64,000 nucleotides of DNA from positions 22,702,385-22,766,384 of the forward strand of contig NC_049984.1 in assembly GCF_000003815.2 (NCBI RefSeq), in the 5' to 3' direction. Of this stretch, positions 10,202 through 20,307 are shown piece after piece. The DNA is from Branchiostoma floridae. Lineage: Eukaryota; Chordata; Leptocardii; Amphioxiformes; Branchiostomatidae. The notes beneath the pieces are model-generated. The model worked only from the letters and a program-made list of their open reading frames with translations. It made no database searches and was not told where the DNA came from. Within the stretch, counting starts at the first letter, position 1. Every line of letters begins with the position of its first letter. The translations under genes were made by a program, and so were the position numbers.

Positions 10202-12091
10202 ATGAAGCGTCCTCTTTCAATAAAAGTTGCCGTGTACCGTGATCGGTTAACGTATGAACAAGTGTTTACTTTGCTGAGCGAGGTTTCGGCTCACATGAGC
10301 AGCATTCAGGCTGTTCAGTCTCTGGGACCAAACTCATTCGACGTGTCATTTTCCTCGGTACACGAGCGTACATTGTATGCGGGGAAACTGTCTGGTTTAG
10401 ACGCCGTGGATGTGTCATCTTACGCGGCGGCGGAGATAATTGTCACGGCCACAAGAATTCCGTATGAGCTCGATGACAACTATGTCAGGAACTGGTTAAA
10501 TCAATACTGTGCCGTCATCACATCCCGTATGGTAACATACCGGGACAGACCGACCATCAAAAATGGGAACCGGCAATATAAAGTAGTTTTAAAGCCGGGA
10601 TGCAATATCCCATCAGCATGGAAAATGTTTGACGGGAGGATGGTTTTCTTCAGGTACGTGGGGCAGCCCCGTACCTGCTTGAGATGCAACCAGGAAGGCC
10701 ATGAGTCGGCAAATTGTGCAGTAACATTTTGAAACAAATGCCAATCCATTGGGCATTTGGCCATGGATTGTACCAACGATGTTGTGTGCCTCAGTTGCAG
10801 GGCAGAGGGACATACGGCCCGCCGTTGTCCCCTGTCCTTCGCAAACAGGATTAAGTTGGGAGCCAGTTGGGCTAAGAGCCAAGAGCTCCCGGCAGGTGTG
10901 AGTCAGGTCCGTGAACACCATGATGGAGGGGTTCCTCAGGCTGCAAATAAGCCTGATCGGTCGGAACTGGCCCATGTTTCTGACGCAGAGTCTGGTGTAT
11001 CTGATCCTGTTTCGCCTCCAGGTCACCCTGGCAGTGTGGACCCGGGTACTTCTTCGGCTGTGAAGTCGGATGTTTCTTCTCCGGTCGTGGAGCCGGAGGT
11101 TTCTCCTCCGGTCGCGGTGGTTGAGCCGTCTGAGGACGTGCTGTCGGAGGCCGCTCCTTCGCTGACCAAGTTTTCTCCGGTCGCGGTGGTTGAGCCGTCT
11201 GAGGACTTGCTGTCGGAGGCCGCTCCTTCTCTGGCCAAGCCTGGCCTTTCTTCCTCTTCTAGCGAGCAGGTACCCTCAACATCTGCTGCTCCGGTACCGG
11301 CCCCTCGCGCCCGGTCCCAGAGAAGGAGGCGTAAGGCGGCCAGTCCTATCCGACCTGTTACTCGTCGGTACATGTGTCAGGGTTGTGAGTTGGATTACAC
11401 AATCACTCTGGAGGTGGTGTCTTGTCATCAGTGCAAGGCAGACATAACTCCAGAATCTGCTCTCCTTGCTTTCTGTGAGGGCCCAGTTTGTCAAAGCGAT
11501 AATCGCCTCTTTCTTTGTCAGAGCTGCCATGATGGCAACTCTGATATTGCTGACAAAGCTTCCAGGAAAAGGTGTAGGGGTGATTCCAGTGAGGGATCTG
11601 CCTCTGCAAAGACTTTGTCGAAAGGAAAAAAGATTCGTAAGGAGCCGGATTCCGACTCCAGTCTTGTTATCGAGGAGTTTCCCTCGGACAGTCTTCGTTC
11701 TGTGGACGGTAACGAGTCTGACTCTACTGTTGGCTCCAGAAGCCTCATCATTGATGAGGATACTTCGGATGCCTCTCAGGCTCCAAGTCCCGATTTGGTA
11801 GCAAAGGCGAGAGCCATTGTCATCTCCTCTGACTTGTACAAGAATAAGGCTGTCTTTGTGTGCAACCAGTTTATTTCTCATGGTTGTGACGAACTCTTGC
11901 ATAGTTTTAGGTCTTTGAAATCTCATCTTGCAAAGGCGCATGGCATCTCCGGGGACATTGTGCCTTGTAAGGTTGGTAATTGTTCGAGGTTTTTTAAAAC
12001 CACCATGTTATGTCTCAAGCACCTCTACAGTGTCCACCCCCAATTTGTTAACCGAATTGGTGTGGAAGGAATTGATGATCTGTACCACTAA
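10202..12091 (+). pseudogene. LINE ORF1, RNA-binding protein with three zinc knuckles, one internal TGA
   Basis: A single reading frame runs from ATG 10202 to TAA 12091 (629 codons), broken only by TGA at 10730-10732 (codon 177). Residues 1-150 precede the zinc region and resemble the RNA-binding region of Tx1 ORF1p. Then come CCHC knuckles: CLRCNQEGHESANC (159-172), a second whose first position is the TGA (177, C180, H185, C190), and CLSCRAEGHTARRC (196-209). A Pro/Ser/Glu-rich linker follows with a duplicated ~20-codon unit (VAVVEPSEDxLSEAAPS). After it are a Cys-rich finger (CxxC ... CHQC ... CQSC) and two C2H2-like fingers near the C-terminus. The role is binding element RNA to assist retrotransposition. 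Confidence 0.85.
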
Positions 12092-12105
12092 TTCCTCACA
12101 TTCCG

Positions 12106-15100
12106 ATGTTGTTTGACATTCCTTCTCTATGTAGCCTCATGGTTCTTATTGCTACACTCAATGTCTGTGGGCTCCGTAGTCCGCAGAAGAGGAGGCAGGT
12201 TTTCGGCTTTTGCCGTCAACATAAATTTGACGTTGTTTGCCTCCAAGAGTGCCATGTTTGGTCAACATCTGAAGCGGTGCTCTGGGAGAAGGAATGGGGA
12301 GGCCAAGCGTTTTGGCATTGGGCTCCTCCCAATCTAGAGGTGTGGGTATTTTACTCTCTCCATCTTTCAATTTTGATGTGGTTAAAAAGTCTTGTGACGA
12401 CAGTGGGCGTGTTGTCTGTGTCGTCTTGTCCGATGGTGCGCGTAATTTCAAAGTTTGTAACATGTATGCTCCTAACATTTCTGCGGAGCGTACTGGATTT
12501 TTTAAAAATTTGTATAAGTTTCTGTCGGGGGCTGAGCCCCTTATTTTGTGCGGTGATTTTAACTGCGTTGAAGATGTTGATATTGATAAGAGGGGCGGGA
12601 ACCCGGCTCATGGTAGTGGCGGTTCCACCGTTTTAAAAGACATTTGCGCCGATTTTAATGTGCATGACTCTTGGAGACATGAGAATCCTTCTAAAAAGGT
12701 CTTCACTTGGAGACAGCCGACCAAAGGTACTGCCTGTCGCGATCGGCTGGACCGATTTTATTCGTCTAAATGCCTCGTCGTTTCAAACTACTGTTTTTTA
12801 CCCGCATATTTTACAGACCATGACTGTGTGTCCTTGTCAATTTTAACGGATGTGAAGAAGAAGCCTGGCTTGTGGAAATGTAATGTCTCGATTTTAAAAA
12901 GAGACAAAGTTTTAAATGATTTTAAACTCGCTTTTAACAATTGGAAGACTTTGAAACCAGGTTTTCCTTCTTTGCGAGCCTGGTGGGACGATGTAAAGGC
13001 TAGAACTCGCTCTCTCCTGATCAGAATTTCTTGTGAACTGGCTAGGGAGATACGGGAGTCCATGTTTACCTTGAATAATGAACTTGTCGATCTCACCAAC
13101 AAGATGAACGACGGGGCCTCCTCAGCGGACATCTTGCGTAGGTATGAATGTACTAAGTCTTCCTTGTCCGAGTTGTCCGCTGAGGAGGCTCGCGGTGCTT
13201 TTGTTCGGTCCAGAGTCAAGCAATTTGTCGAGGGGGAAAAATGTACCTCGTATTTTGCAAGCCAGGCCTCTTCCCGAAGTAGGCAGCGACGCATTTCTTC
13301 GGTCAGAGATTCTACTGGACGTGTTGTCCAAGATGACGAGGAGATTTTAGACGTTTTTAAGCTATTTTATGAAGACCTTTTTAGTGCTGAGCCTATTGAT
13401 AAGTGTGAGGCGAATAACCTTTGTAACAATTTAGAAGGGTCTTTGGATCCTGATGAAGTCTCTTCATTAGAAGGTCCTCTTTCATTGGATGAGCTTTGGG
13501 CTGCATTGCGCAGTATGGAGAATAATAAGTCCCCTGGCAGTGACGGTCTCCCGAAGGAATTTTATGTCGCTTTCTGGGACGTCATTGCCGGGGATCTCCT
13601 CTCAGTTTTTGAGGAAGTTTTTTCTTCTGGCGAGCTCTCTCAGAGCCAGAGTTTTGATGTTATTACTCTCCTTCCAAAAAAAAGGGGACCCTCTGGACCT
13701 GAAGAACCGTCGCCCCATCTCTTTGTTAAATTGCGACTATAAGATTCTTGCAAAGGTCCTTAACAATAGGCTTAAGATGGTTGCCGCCTCGGTCATCAGT
13801 CCTGACCAGACATGCGGTATACCAGGCCGGTCGATACAATGTAACCTACTTTTGATGAGAGATATCGTTACATATGTTAATATGAATAACTTTGACTGTG
13901 CGATCATTTCTCTGGATCAGGCCAAGGCCTTTGATAGAGTGAATATTGATTTTCTTCACTTGACTCCTCTCAGCGGTTAAGTCATGTTCAGGGACCCCCA
14001 GCAAAGTGGGTGTTGGCTCCCCTAGCAACGCATAGCAACCAACTTTGACCCCAATTTTCACAGATTTTCCCTATTGTTCACTAATTGCCCCCTCTCCACC
14101 TAGTGTGAAAACTTTTCAGGTGGGGTGCTGCTGGGCCAGGTGACAAGGTACCTGGCACCCCGTGTAGTGTGAATGGTCACCACACAGGGCTGTCTGGGAA
14201 TCCAAGCTAGGATGTGTATTGAAACAAATTGAACTAGAAAGGCCACATTTTCAAAAAAAATTGCCGTATGTTTCCGAAGGGAAGAGAAAATTTGTCACAA
14301 AAAAGGCCATTGTCAAACTTGCAATGCCCTGTTCGCAATATGAAAGAGTTGTATGTATAAGATATAACGTTATGCTTAAGAAAACAATAATAGATAATAA
14401 ACTTCCAAAGTGGGTCTATATAACCATTACAGAATAGCGATCTTTATAAATGTTCGTTATAATCTGTTTTAGCCTGCATCACAGTACTTTTTCTGGCTGG
14501 CCACGGAAGAAACACAGAACAGTAGTCCAGTAAAAACAATGCTAAGTATGTTTCTTTCAGAAACATAACGATGTGTTCAAATCCAAAAATGTTTATTGTG
14601 TTTACAAATTTTGTAGTGTTTTTAGTCTGGTAACGTTAGATCCACATTTTGGCAATTCACACAGGATATTAGTAATAACTTCAACTTACTTCAGCAAGGA
14701 GGTTTGATAATTGACTTCCGTCAGACTCCTGGAGATTTGAATTACATAAACTGAGTTCACAGTAATCTGACTTTTCCTTGACTTAAAAACCCATGGAGTC
14801 AGTTGCTCGTTTGCGCAAGATAGTCGTCTTCAATACAAAAAGGGAGTCAAGACTCAAAAATAATCAGTGATTTCTTTGATGGACTTGGAGAGAAAAAAAA
14901 ATCAGAAATTTCAGACGAATTCCCCACCAACCCCTTATCCCTACTATACTGGGTTTGCTGTGGACTGACTGAGAAATGTTTGTTTCCTTTAAATTTGTTA
15001 GAATTGGGGATACACATTGATAATGCATTGCTGTGCATTTGTATAGTCTCTTATATATCATAGGCCTGACCATAATTTTCTTGGAAACTAGTGTTTTACA

Positions 15101-17575
15101 TGGTGTCTTGGAATGGACTCTAGGGTAAAGACAATTATTTGCACCACCTATACTTGAAAACATGTTAAGCATTGTTTTTAAAAGCAACCCAAGCTGCGTC
15201 TGGCAGGTAAGCCAGTCCCAGGTAAAGGTGTGAACAAGTCTGGGACTACCCATTGTTCTGGCCAGGTAGTCTGCTTTCCTACTGTGAGGGTGCTATGTCA
15301 ACAAGTTAATTGGCCATATTGTTCACAAATCACAACAAGAAGATCAGATTTCACATCTACAGATGCCAAAAGTCTAAATATTGTAGTACTTTTTTTAACG
15401 AAGTTGTGCATACCGAGACAATATTCTTCCAACTTACAAAACATATGGGTGGAAAGTAGACAAGTTGCACAACAATCTCCTGTTGAGACTGTTTTCTTAG
15501 AGGCGTCTAGTGCTAAGCTATGGCTTCATGAATATTTCCAAGGGTCTGCTTTTGTCAAAATTTTGTAAATATCATAAAATATCTTTCTTCTAGTTACAGT
15601 TATAGATATAGTCTCAACAGGATGCTGTAGATTCGTCTTAGCTGAATGCGTACATACCAAATTTGTACTGAAAAAATATTTCTGCGCGATGCACAAGGTG
15701 TTTGAAGGTAGCAACATTGTCAAGTGCTTATTATATTAATATTGAGATATGCATAAGGTATATGTGAAATGAATATAGTCAGATTGCATCTAATCAATAC
15801 TTAGATTCAAAACATGTCAGCAATTCCAGACAAAAACATCAAGTAATCATTGTACAGCGCATGAAAGTAAGGGCAGCAGTTAATTAGGCTGAAAGGCCGA
15901 AACATGACTTAGGGTTACTGAGTCTTGCGAAGATGGGTTTTGGCCCGGTTTTTCGCAAATGGGTTGCTATATTGTACCACAACATTACCAGTGCTGTTTT
16001 CGTCAATGGGTCGCTATCATCTTCTTTTTCTCTCTCAAGAGGTGTTCGGCAGGGGTGCCCTATGTCACCCCTGCTGTACGCAATTTCTTTGGAGCCATTT
16101 GCCGCTACAGTAAGGGCCGACGCTGCGATTCACGGCCTCAGGTTGCCTGGTGGCCGTGAAGTTAAGATCTCGCAGTATGCGGACGATAACTCGGCTATTG
16201 TTACAACCGATGAGTCGATCCGCCGGCTCTTTGCTGTTATTGACATGTATAACAGAGGTTCCGGGTCTCTTTTAAATCTTGACAAATGTATGGGTCTCTG
16301 GCTAGGTAGTTGGAGGAAAAGACTCGATTGTCCGAAGAATTTTAAATGGACATCTGTATCCATACGTTTATTGGGAGGTACTTTTGGAAGTGTTAATATG
16401 CCTTTAGTCAACTGGAGGGAGAGGCAAGCTACGTTTGAAGCGGTTCTGCGAAGGTGGGACAGCTTCTCTTTATCCTTCGCTGGCAAGGTTGTCGTCGTTA
16501 ATAACCTTGCTTTATCTACTTTGTGGTATATTGCTCCTGTATTTTCTCCTCCCGAGTCAGTCGTCAAGGACATTACGAGAGCCGTCTTTAAGTTTTTCTG
16601 GAGTTCTCGTGCAGAACTGGTCTCTAGACAGACAGTTATGCTACCTTTGGACAAAGGTGGATGGGATCTCATTGATTTTGGAGTGAAGGCCAATTGTTTT
16701 TATTGTCGGCCGTTTACCAATATTCTTGACCGGCCGGATATTCCATGGGTCCAGTTGGCAAAATATTGGCTGGGTTTTTTTGCCCGTCGTTTTGAACCAT
16801 CATCGTGGTCTAACAGTCTCCCCCACTCTCCTGAGGCTCCACCTCACTATTCTTTGATGCGGAAGCTCACCTTGGAATTTGTTAATGCTTCTGCTTCGAA
16901 GACTTGGGACTAGATATGCACCGTGCAGTCTTTGTACAAAGCTGCCATTTTAGCTCGTTCTCATACCCCTTCCGCTTGTTTTTTAGAGCGGGGTGTTGAT
17001 TGGTCACTTGTTTTTTCAACGGTGCATAACACTCTCCTTGAGAATAACCTAAAGGAGCTTTCCTGGAAGGTCGCACATGGGGCTCTCAAAACCAACTACT
17101 TGACTTGTTCGATTTGGCACAGAACTCCTTCCCCTCTTTGTCCGAGGAGAAACTGCAGAGCTACGGAGACCGTTACCCATGCCATCTGGTCTTGTGGCGA
17201 GGTGCTCCTGACCTGGACTTGGATCGAAGGGTTCATTAGGCGATGGGTGGTCTCTAGTTTTCGTGTTTCTCGCGCGGTCGCTCTCTATGGTGAGCGACCG
17301 CGCGATGGTTCTCTCTCCTGAAGAAGTGTAAGAGAGATGTCTGCACCTACATTTTGGCCGTCGCTCGGTGTAAGATTTGGTGGTCCAGGTGTCAGGCTCT
17401 CTTTGACAATAATTTCGTATCTCACATTGAGCTGGTGTCTCTAATCAAGGAGGCTCTTAGGTTTAAACTCAAGATGGAGTTTGTTCGACTTGGTTCTGAA
17501 AGTTTCTTGGCTGAGTGGTGCCAATCTGTTAGATGGGCAAGTGTGCGGACGGGAGTTTTGGTTCTACGTTTTTAG
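12106..17575 (+). pseudogene. LINE ORF2: AP-endonuclease and reverse transcriptase, disrupted
   Basis: Segments in order: endonuclease start (IATLNVCGLRSPQKRRQVF) in frame 12106; a one-base loss near 12320 moves the frame to 12294-13742, which carries LILCGDFNCVED and the RT opening NNKSPGSDGLPKEFY; a slip in the A/G run near 13675-13690 moves it again to SLLNCDYKILAKVLNNRL and SLDQAKAFDRVNIDFL. The inserted transposon (13971-15920) interrupts here. The RT resumes at 15921 with GVRQGCPMSPLLYA and YADD, meets TAG at 16911-16913, continues into a zinc-binding C-terminal region (SWKVAHGALKTNYLTC ... CPRRNCRATETVTHAIWSC), shifts near 17310 and ends at 17575. It is not functional. Confidence 0.9.
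13971..15920. mobile_element. 1.95-kb hAT-like non-autonomous transposon inside the LINE RT
   Basis: The ends are inverted: CAGCGGTTAAGTCATGTT at the left, and the right end's reverse complement reads CAGTAACCCTAAGTCATGTT. The flanking 8-mers are ACTCCTCT (13963-13970) and AGTCTTGC (15921-15928). They are diverged, but removing the element with one 8-mer rejoins codon TTG (13960-13962) to the codon at 15921 and restores the expected RT spacing. No transposase frame is visible. The 1.95 kb is mostly AT-rich non-coding DNA; what it originally carried is unknown. Confidence 0.7.
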
Positions 17576-17880
17576 AGTCCTTGTCGTAGTAGTCTTTGTT
17601 TGGTGCTACAGTCTGTCTTTGCTATTGGTGGATTGTCTGTTAGATGTTCAGTGTGTGTGGTCAGTCCTTCACTATGGTGTTCTCCTTCTACTCTCTAGTC
17701 CTCTTTATAATTTCCAGTTTGCTTTGATGTGTCGTTTCTTGGCAGAAGGGTGGGCGGGTGCAAGTCTGCCTCGGGTGGAATGGTACATCCTTTTTCTTTG
17801 TTTCCATTCATGAGTTGTTTCTTCTTATATTATGATGGTTTTCAGTTTGGTCTCTGTCTGTATTACTAAAACTGTTTGTA

Positions 17881-18144
17881 TACCCAAAATAACAAAGGGC
17901 CTTTGGAAGGGCCTTTGGAAGGGCTGGATTAAAAGGTTCGTCCATTGATCCATGGATCCATGGAAGAAAGCTGGCATAATACATGGATAAATTAACCCTA
18001 CATAATACATGGATAAATTACTACATAATGACCCACAAATAATAATTGAAACGCGTTGGCTCACAGTTCTGTTGTTGTCTGTGTACAAATATTTCGTCTA
18101 CTCAAGAAGTAATCATAAAACATCAATTTGAAAGTATTATCATT
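17881..18144. other. Non-coding with small direct repeats
   Basis: Two and a half AAGGGCCTTTGG units (possible LINE tail) and two CATAATACATGGATAAATTA copies. Nothing else recognised. Confidence 0.5.
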
Positions 18145-19799
18145 AATAGATCGTTTTCACGTGACGTCACAGTGGCGTTCGAACGGCCATGTTGGATGAT
18201 AAGCTCCTCGATCTCCACATTTGTGTTGTAACGTTACATGGTGGACCCGTTCGTGGAAACAAGGACGTTACATCAACCTTTTTCTTTATTATTTAGAAAC
18301 GGGCTTGGTGTTTGCCGTCACGGTGCTAACTGCAATATTCATGAACACAGGATACAGCCTACTCGCCGTTTCTATCTAAGAACACTAGTTACAGTCCATC
18401 CCCTTTTCTAAGCTCGATTGAATCACTCCTCTAGCGGCCCAGTCGATTTTGTGTACATAAAGACTTGTGGTCTTTTAGAAAATAGCACTCTCCTCTCGAG
18501 GAAACTAGTTTAAGAGTCATTTCATGGGATATGGCGCATCTACATTTCATTATTCCGGTTATTTGCGTAATGAGCATATACGTTCCCCACGTTAGTGGTT
18601 GAACTTTTGCCTCAAGCTAAGTCATGTGTAGTGACAACTGCAGGTTAACCGGTTAGACAGCATTACAGACAGGGTGTAACACGGGTAGGTCATTGCTGCA
18701 AGCTTGAAGATCTCCAACGTTGGCACCAACTTTGTTTCACAGGTGGGAATATATTTACTGTGTAGATTCTAGGTGAAGAAATGAAGGTTGTCTTCTGTCG
18801 CTGTGAATAGGCTTTGAAAAGCTTCATACCATGCAAGTTTCCACACATGATGCGTAGTTATTATTGTAGAAAACATGTACCGATGTCTCCTCCTGTTTAA
18901 AACGACCAAACCTTACCCTCAGGGAATTATTTGGTTTTCATATTGGCTATACGCTCGAATTTTTGTCTTGTACTTATTTTAGCTTATTGGGGGGAGAATA
19001 CAGTAACGTTTACGGTGTCAAGGTGATGTACAAATTGATGAGGTAAGACATTGTAGTCCAACTTTGTCGCAGTATGGCTAAACATGGTAATTGTCGGGCT
19101 AGGAGAGCGATTGTAGTCAGGCTATGGTTACTTACGACGTAGTTGAGTCAGACCGTACTTCAGGCATGTACTTGGGCCGAAAGTCAAGTCGTATTGGAGC
19201 TCGTTGTGTGAACTACGTGGAGGTTCGCCAGATTACGTCGCGCCTTGTCAAACTACGTCGTAGTTGTCTGAAGCACGCCGTAGCTCAGTTTTGACCGGAG
19301 TGGAAAACCATAAGCGTCACACGGAGTCAGAGTCAGAGAAGCGCCAAATCTTTCCCCTTGTAATAGGCAAGCGGATAGTGGGGGCAGCTGGATGATGGGG
19401 CAGATATAAAGTTCGTGCGAGCGAGCCGGGGCCGGGGGGTCGGTAGCTAGTCCTCCGCGCGCAGCCTATATCATCAGTATATGATAGGATTCTACATAAC
19501 GTGTATATAACGTTAGTCACTCAGGGTAGTAGACAACAGATGTCCGTGTATTCGACCATCCGCACCAACGCTAGATCGTTGAATGGCTTTTCTCTTTTAA
19601 AGCATATGTACCATATGCATTATTGCCACTTTGTCCTGATATCTAGCCTTGGCTACATCACTGAATGATTAACAGCACACTTGAACCCACAAGTAACTTT
19701 GATAGCACCGTTCTGTGTTCTATTTATCAAGGTTATCATCCAACATGGCGCCCACGCGTGACGAAGCGGTTTTCGAACGTTCTGTGAAAACGATCTATT
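18145..19799. mobile_element. Putative 1.65-kb element bounded by GATCGTTTTCAC inverted repeats
   Basis: AATAGATCGTTTTCAC and GCCATGTTGGATGATAA (18145-18202) are mirrored by TTATCATCCAACATGGC and GTGAAAACGATCTATT (19733-19799). The 1.5 kb between holds no coding frame. It contains a 15-base palindrome AACTACGTCGTAGTT (19251-19265) within a cluster of related TACG-rich words. Two independent inverted insertions are the alternative, because the target duplication is unclear. Confidence 0.55.
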
Positions 19800-20239
19800 G
19801 GTCTGTATAAATATCAAAATATGGGTGAAAAGACAATCACGCGCACGATCTAGTCCCTTTTGCTCCACAGAATAGATTATATTCGGCCATTCCAATGTAT
19901 GAAACCTCTCAAATTAATGCCATCACACCCTAAAATGGATTAGTCGCAAACAGAAGGGCCGGTGATTCAGATATTTGATTTGGAGAATGGATCAAGACGT
20001 CGACATGAGCAATTGTATGTGTTAAGCTTGAACAAGATGCAAAAATATCTTAGACAAGTATCCAAGTCGCGTATCTTCGACCTAGTCTCGTCGATTTGGC
20101 CTTTGAGCTGAGAGACCTCGACTGTTAAGATATGTATATATTTTTCCAAAATATGAAAACCTCTTGCTTGAAGTAGACAAATCAATACGACTATTAATCT
20201 ATAAGCCAGGAAGTGGTTGAAGATGATAACCATTAATTT
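19800..20239. other. Non-coding, unassigned
   Basis: No gene or repeat boundary recognised until repeat R1 begins at about 20240. Confidence 0.4.
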
Positions 20240-20307
20240 TGCTCATATGTGTTTTACGTATTGGCTAGACCAATACAGGTCTACTTAGTACGGTATCTGG
20301 GCTTCAA

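Larger units (their letters stand above)
8250..17880 (+). mobile_element. Tx1/L1-type LINE, decayed, with a nested transposon
   Basis: Order of parts: a long T- and G-rich 5' leader (about 8250-10201) with short tandem repeats, ORF1 (10202-12091), ORF2 (12106-17575) with an AP-endonuclease, a reverse transcriptase containing YADD and a C-terminal zinc domain, then a 3' tail ending near a tandem AAGGGCCTTTGG (about 17897-17930). This two-ORF plan, with zinc knuckles in ORF1 and a zf-RVT-like C-terminus, is that of the Tx1 branch of L1-type LINEs. A 1950-base transposon interrupts the reverse transcriptase. Multiple frameshifts and stops show that the copy is dead. Both outer boundaries are approximate. 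Confidence 0.85.

Noticed and set aside
10730-10732. Selenocysteine reading of the LINE TGA as the preferred explanation
   Set aside because: No SECIS structure was seen, and the element has many other inactivating changes, so a point mutation is more likely. Kept only as a check.
10613-11941. Long minus-strand frames opposite LINE ORF1
   Set aside because: Shadows of the plus-strand ORF1, which has zinc knuckles and the expected position.
14219-14437. 72-codon lysine-rich frame in the transposon inside the LINE
   Set aside because: Short, AT-driven and without any transposase motif.
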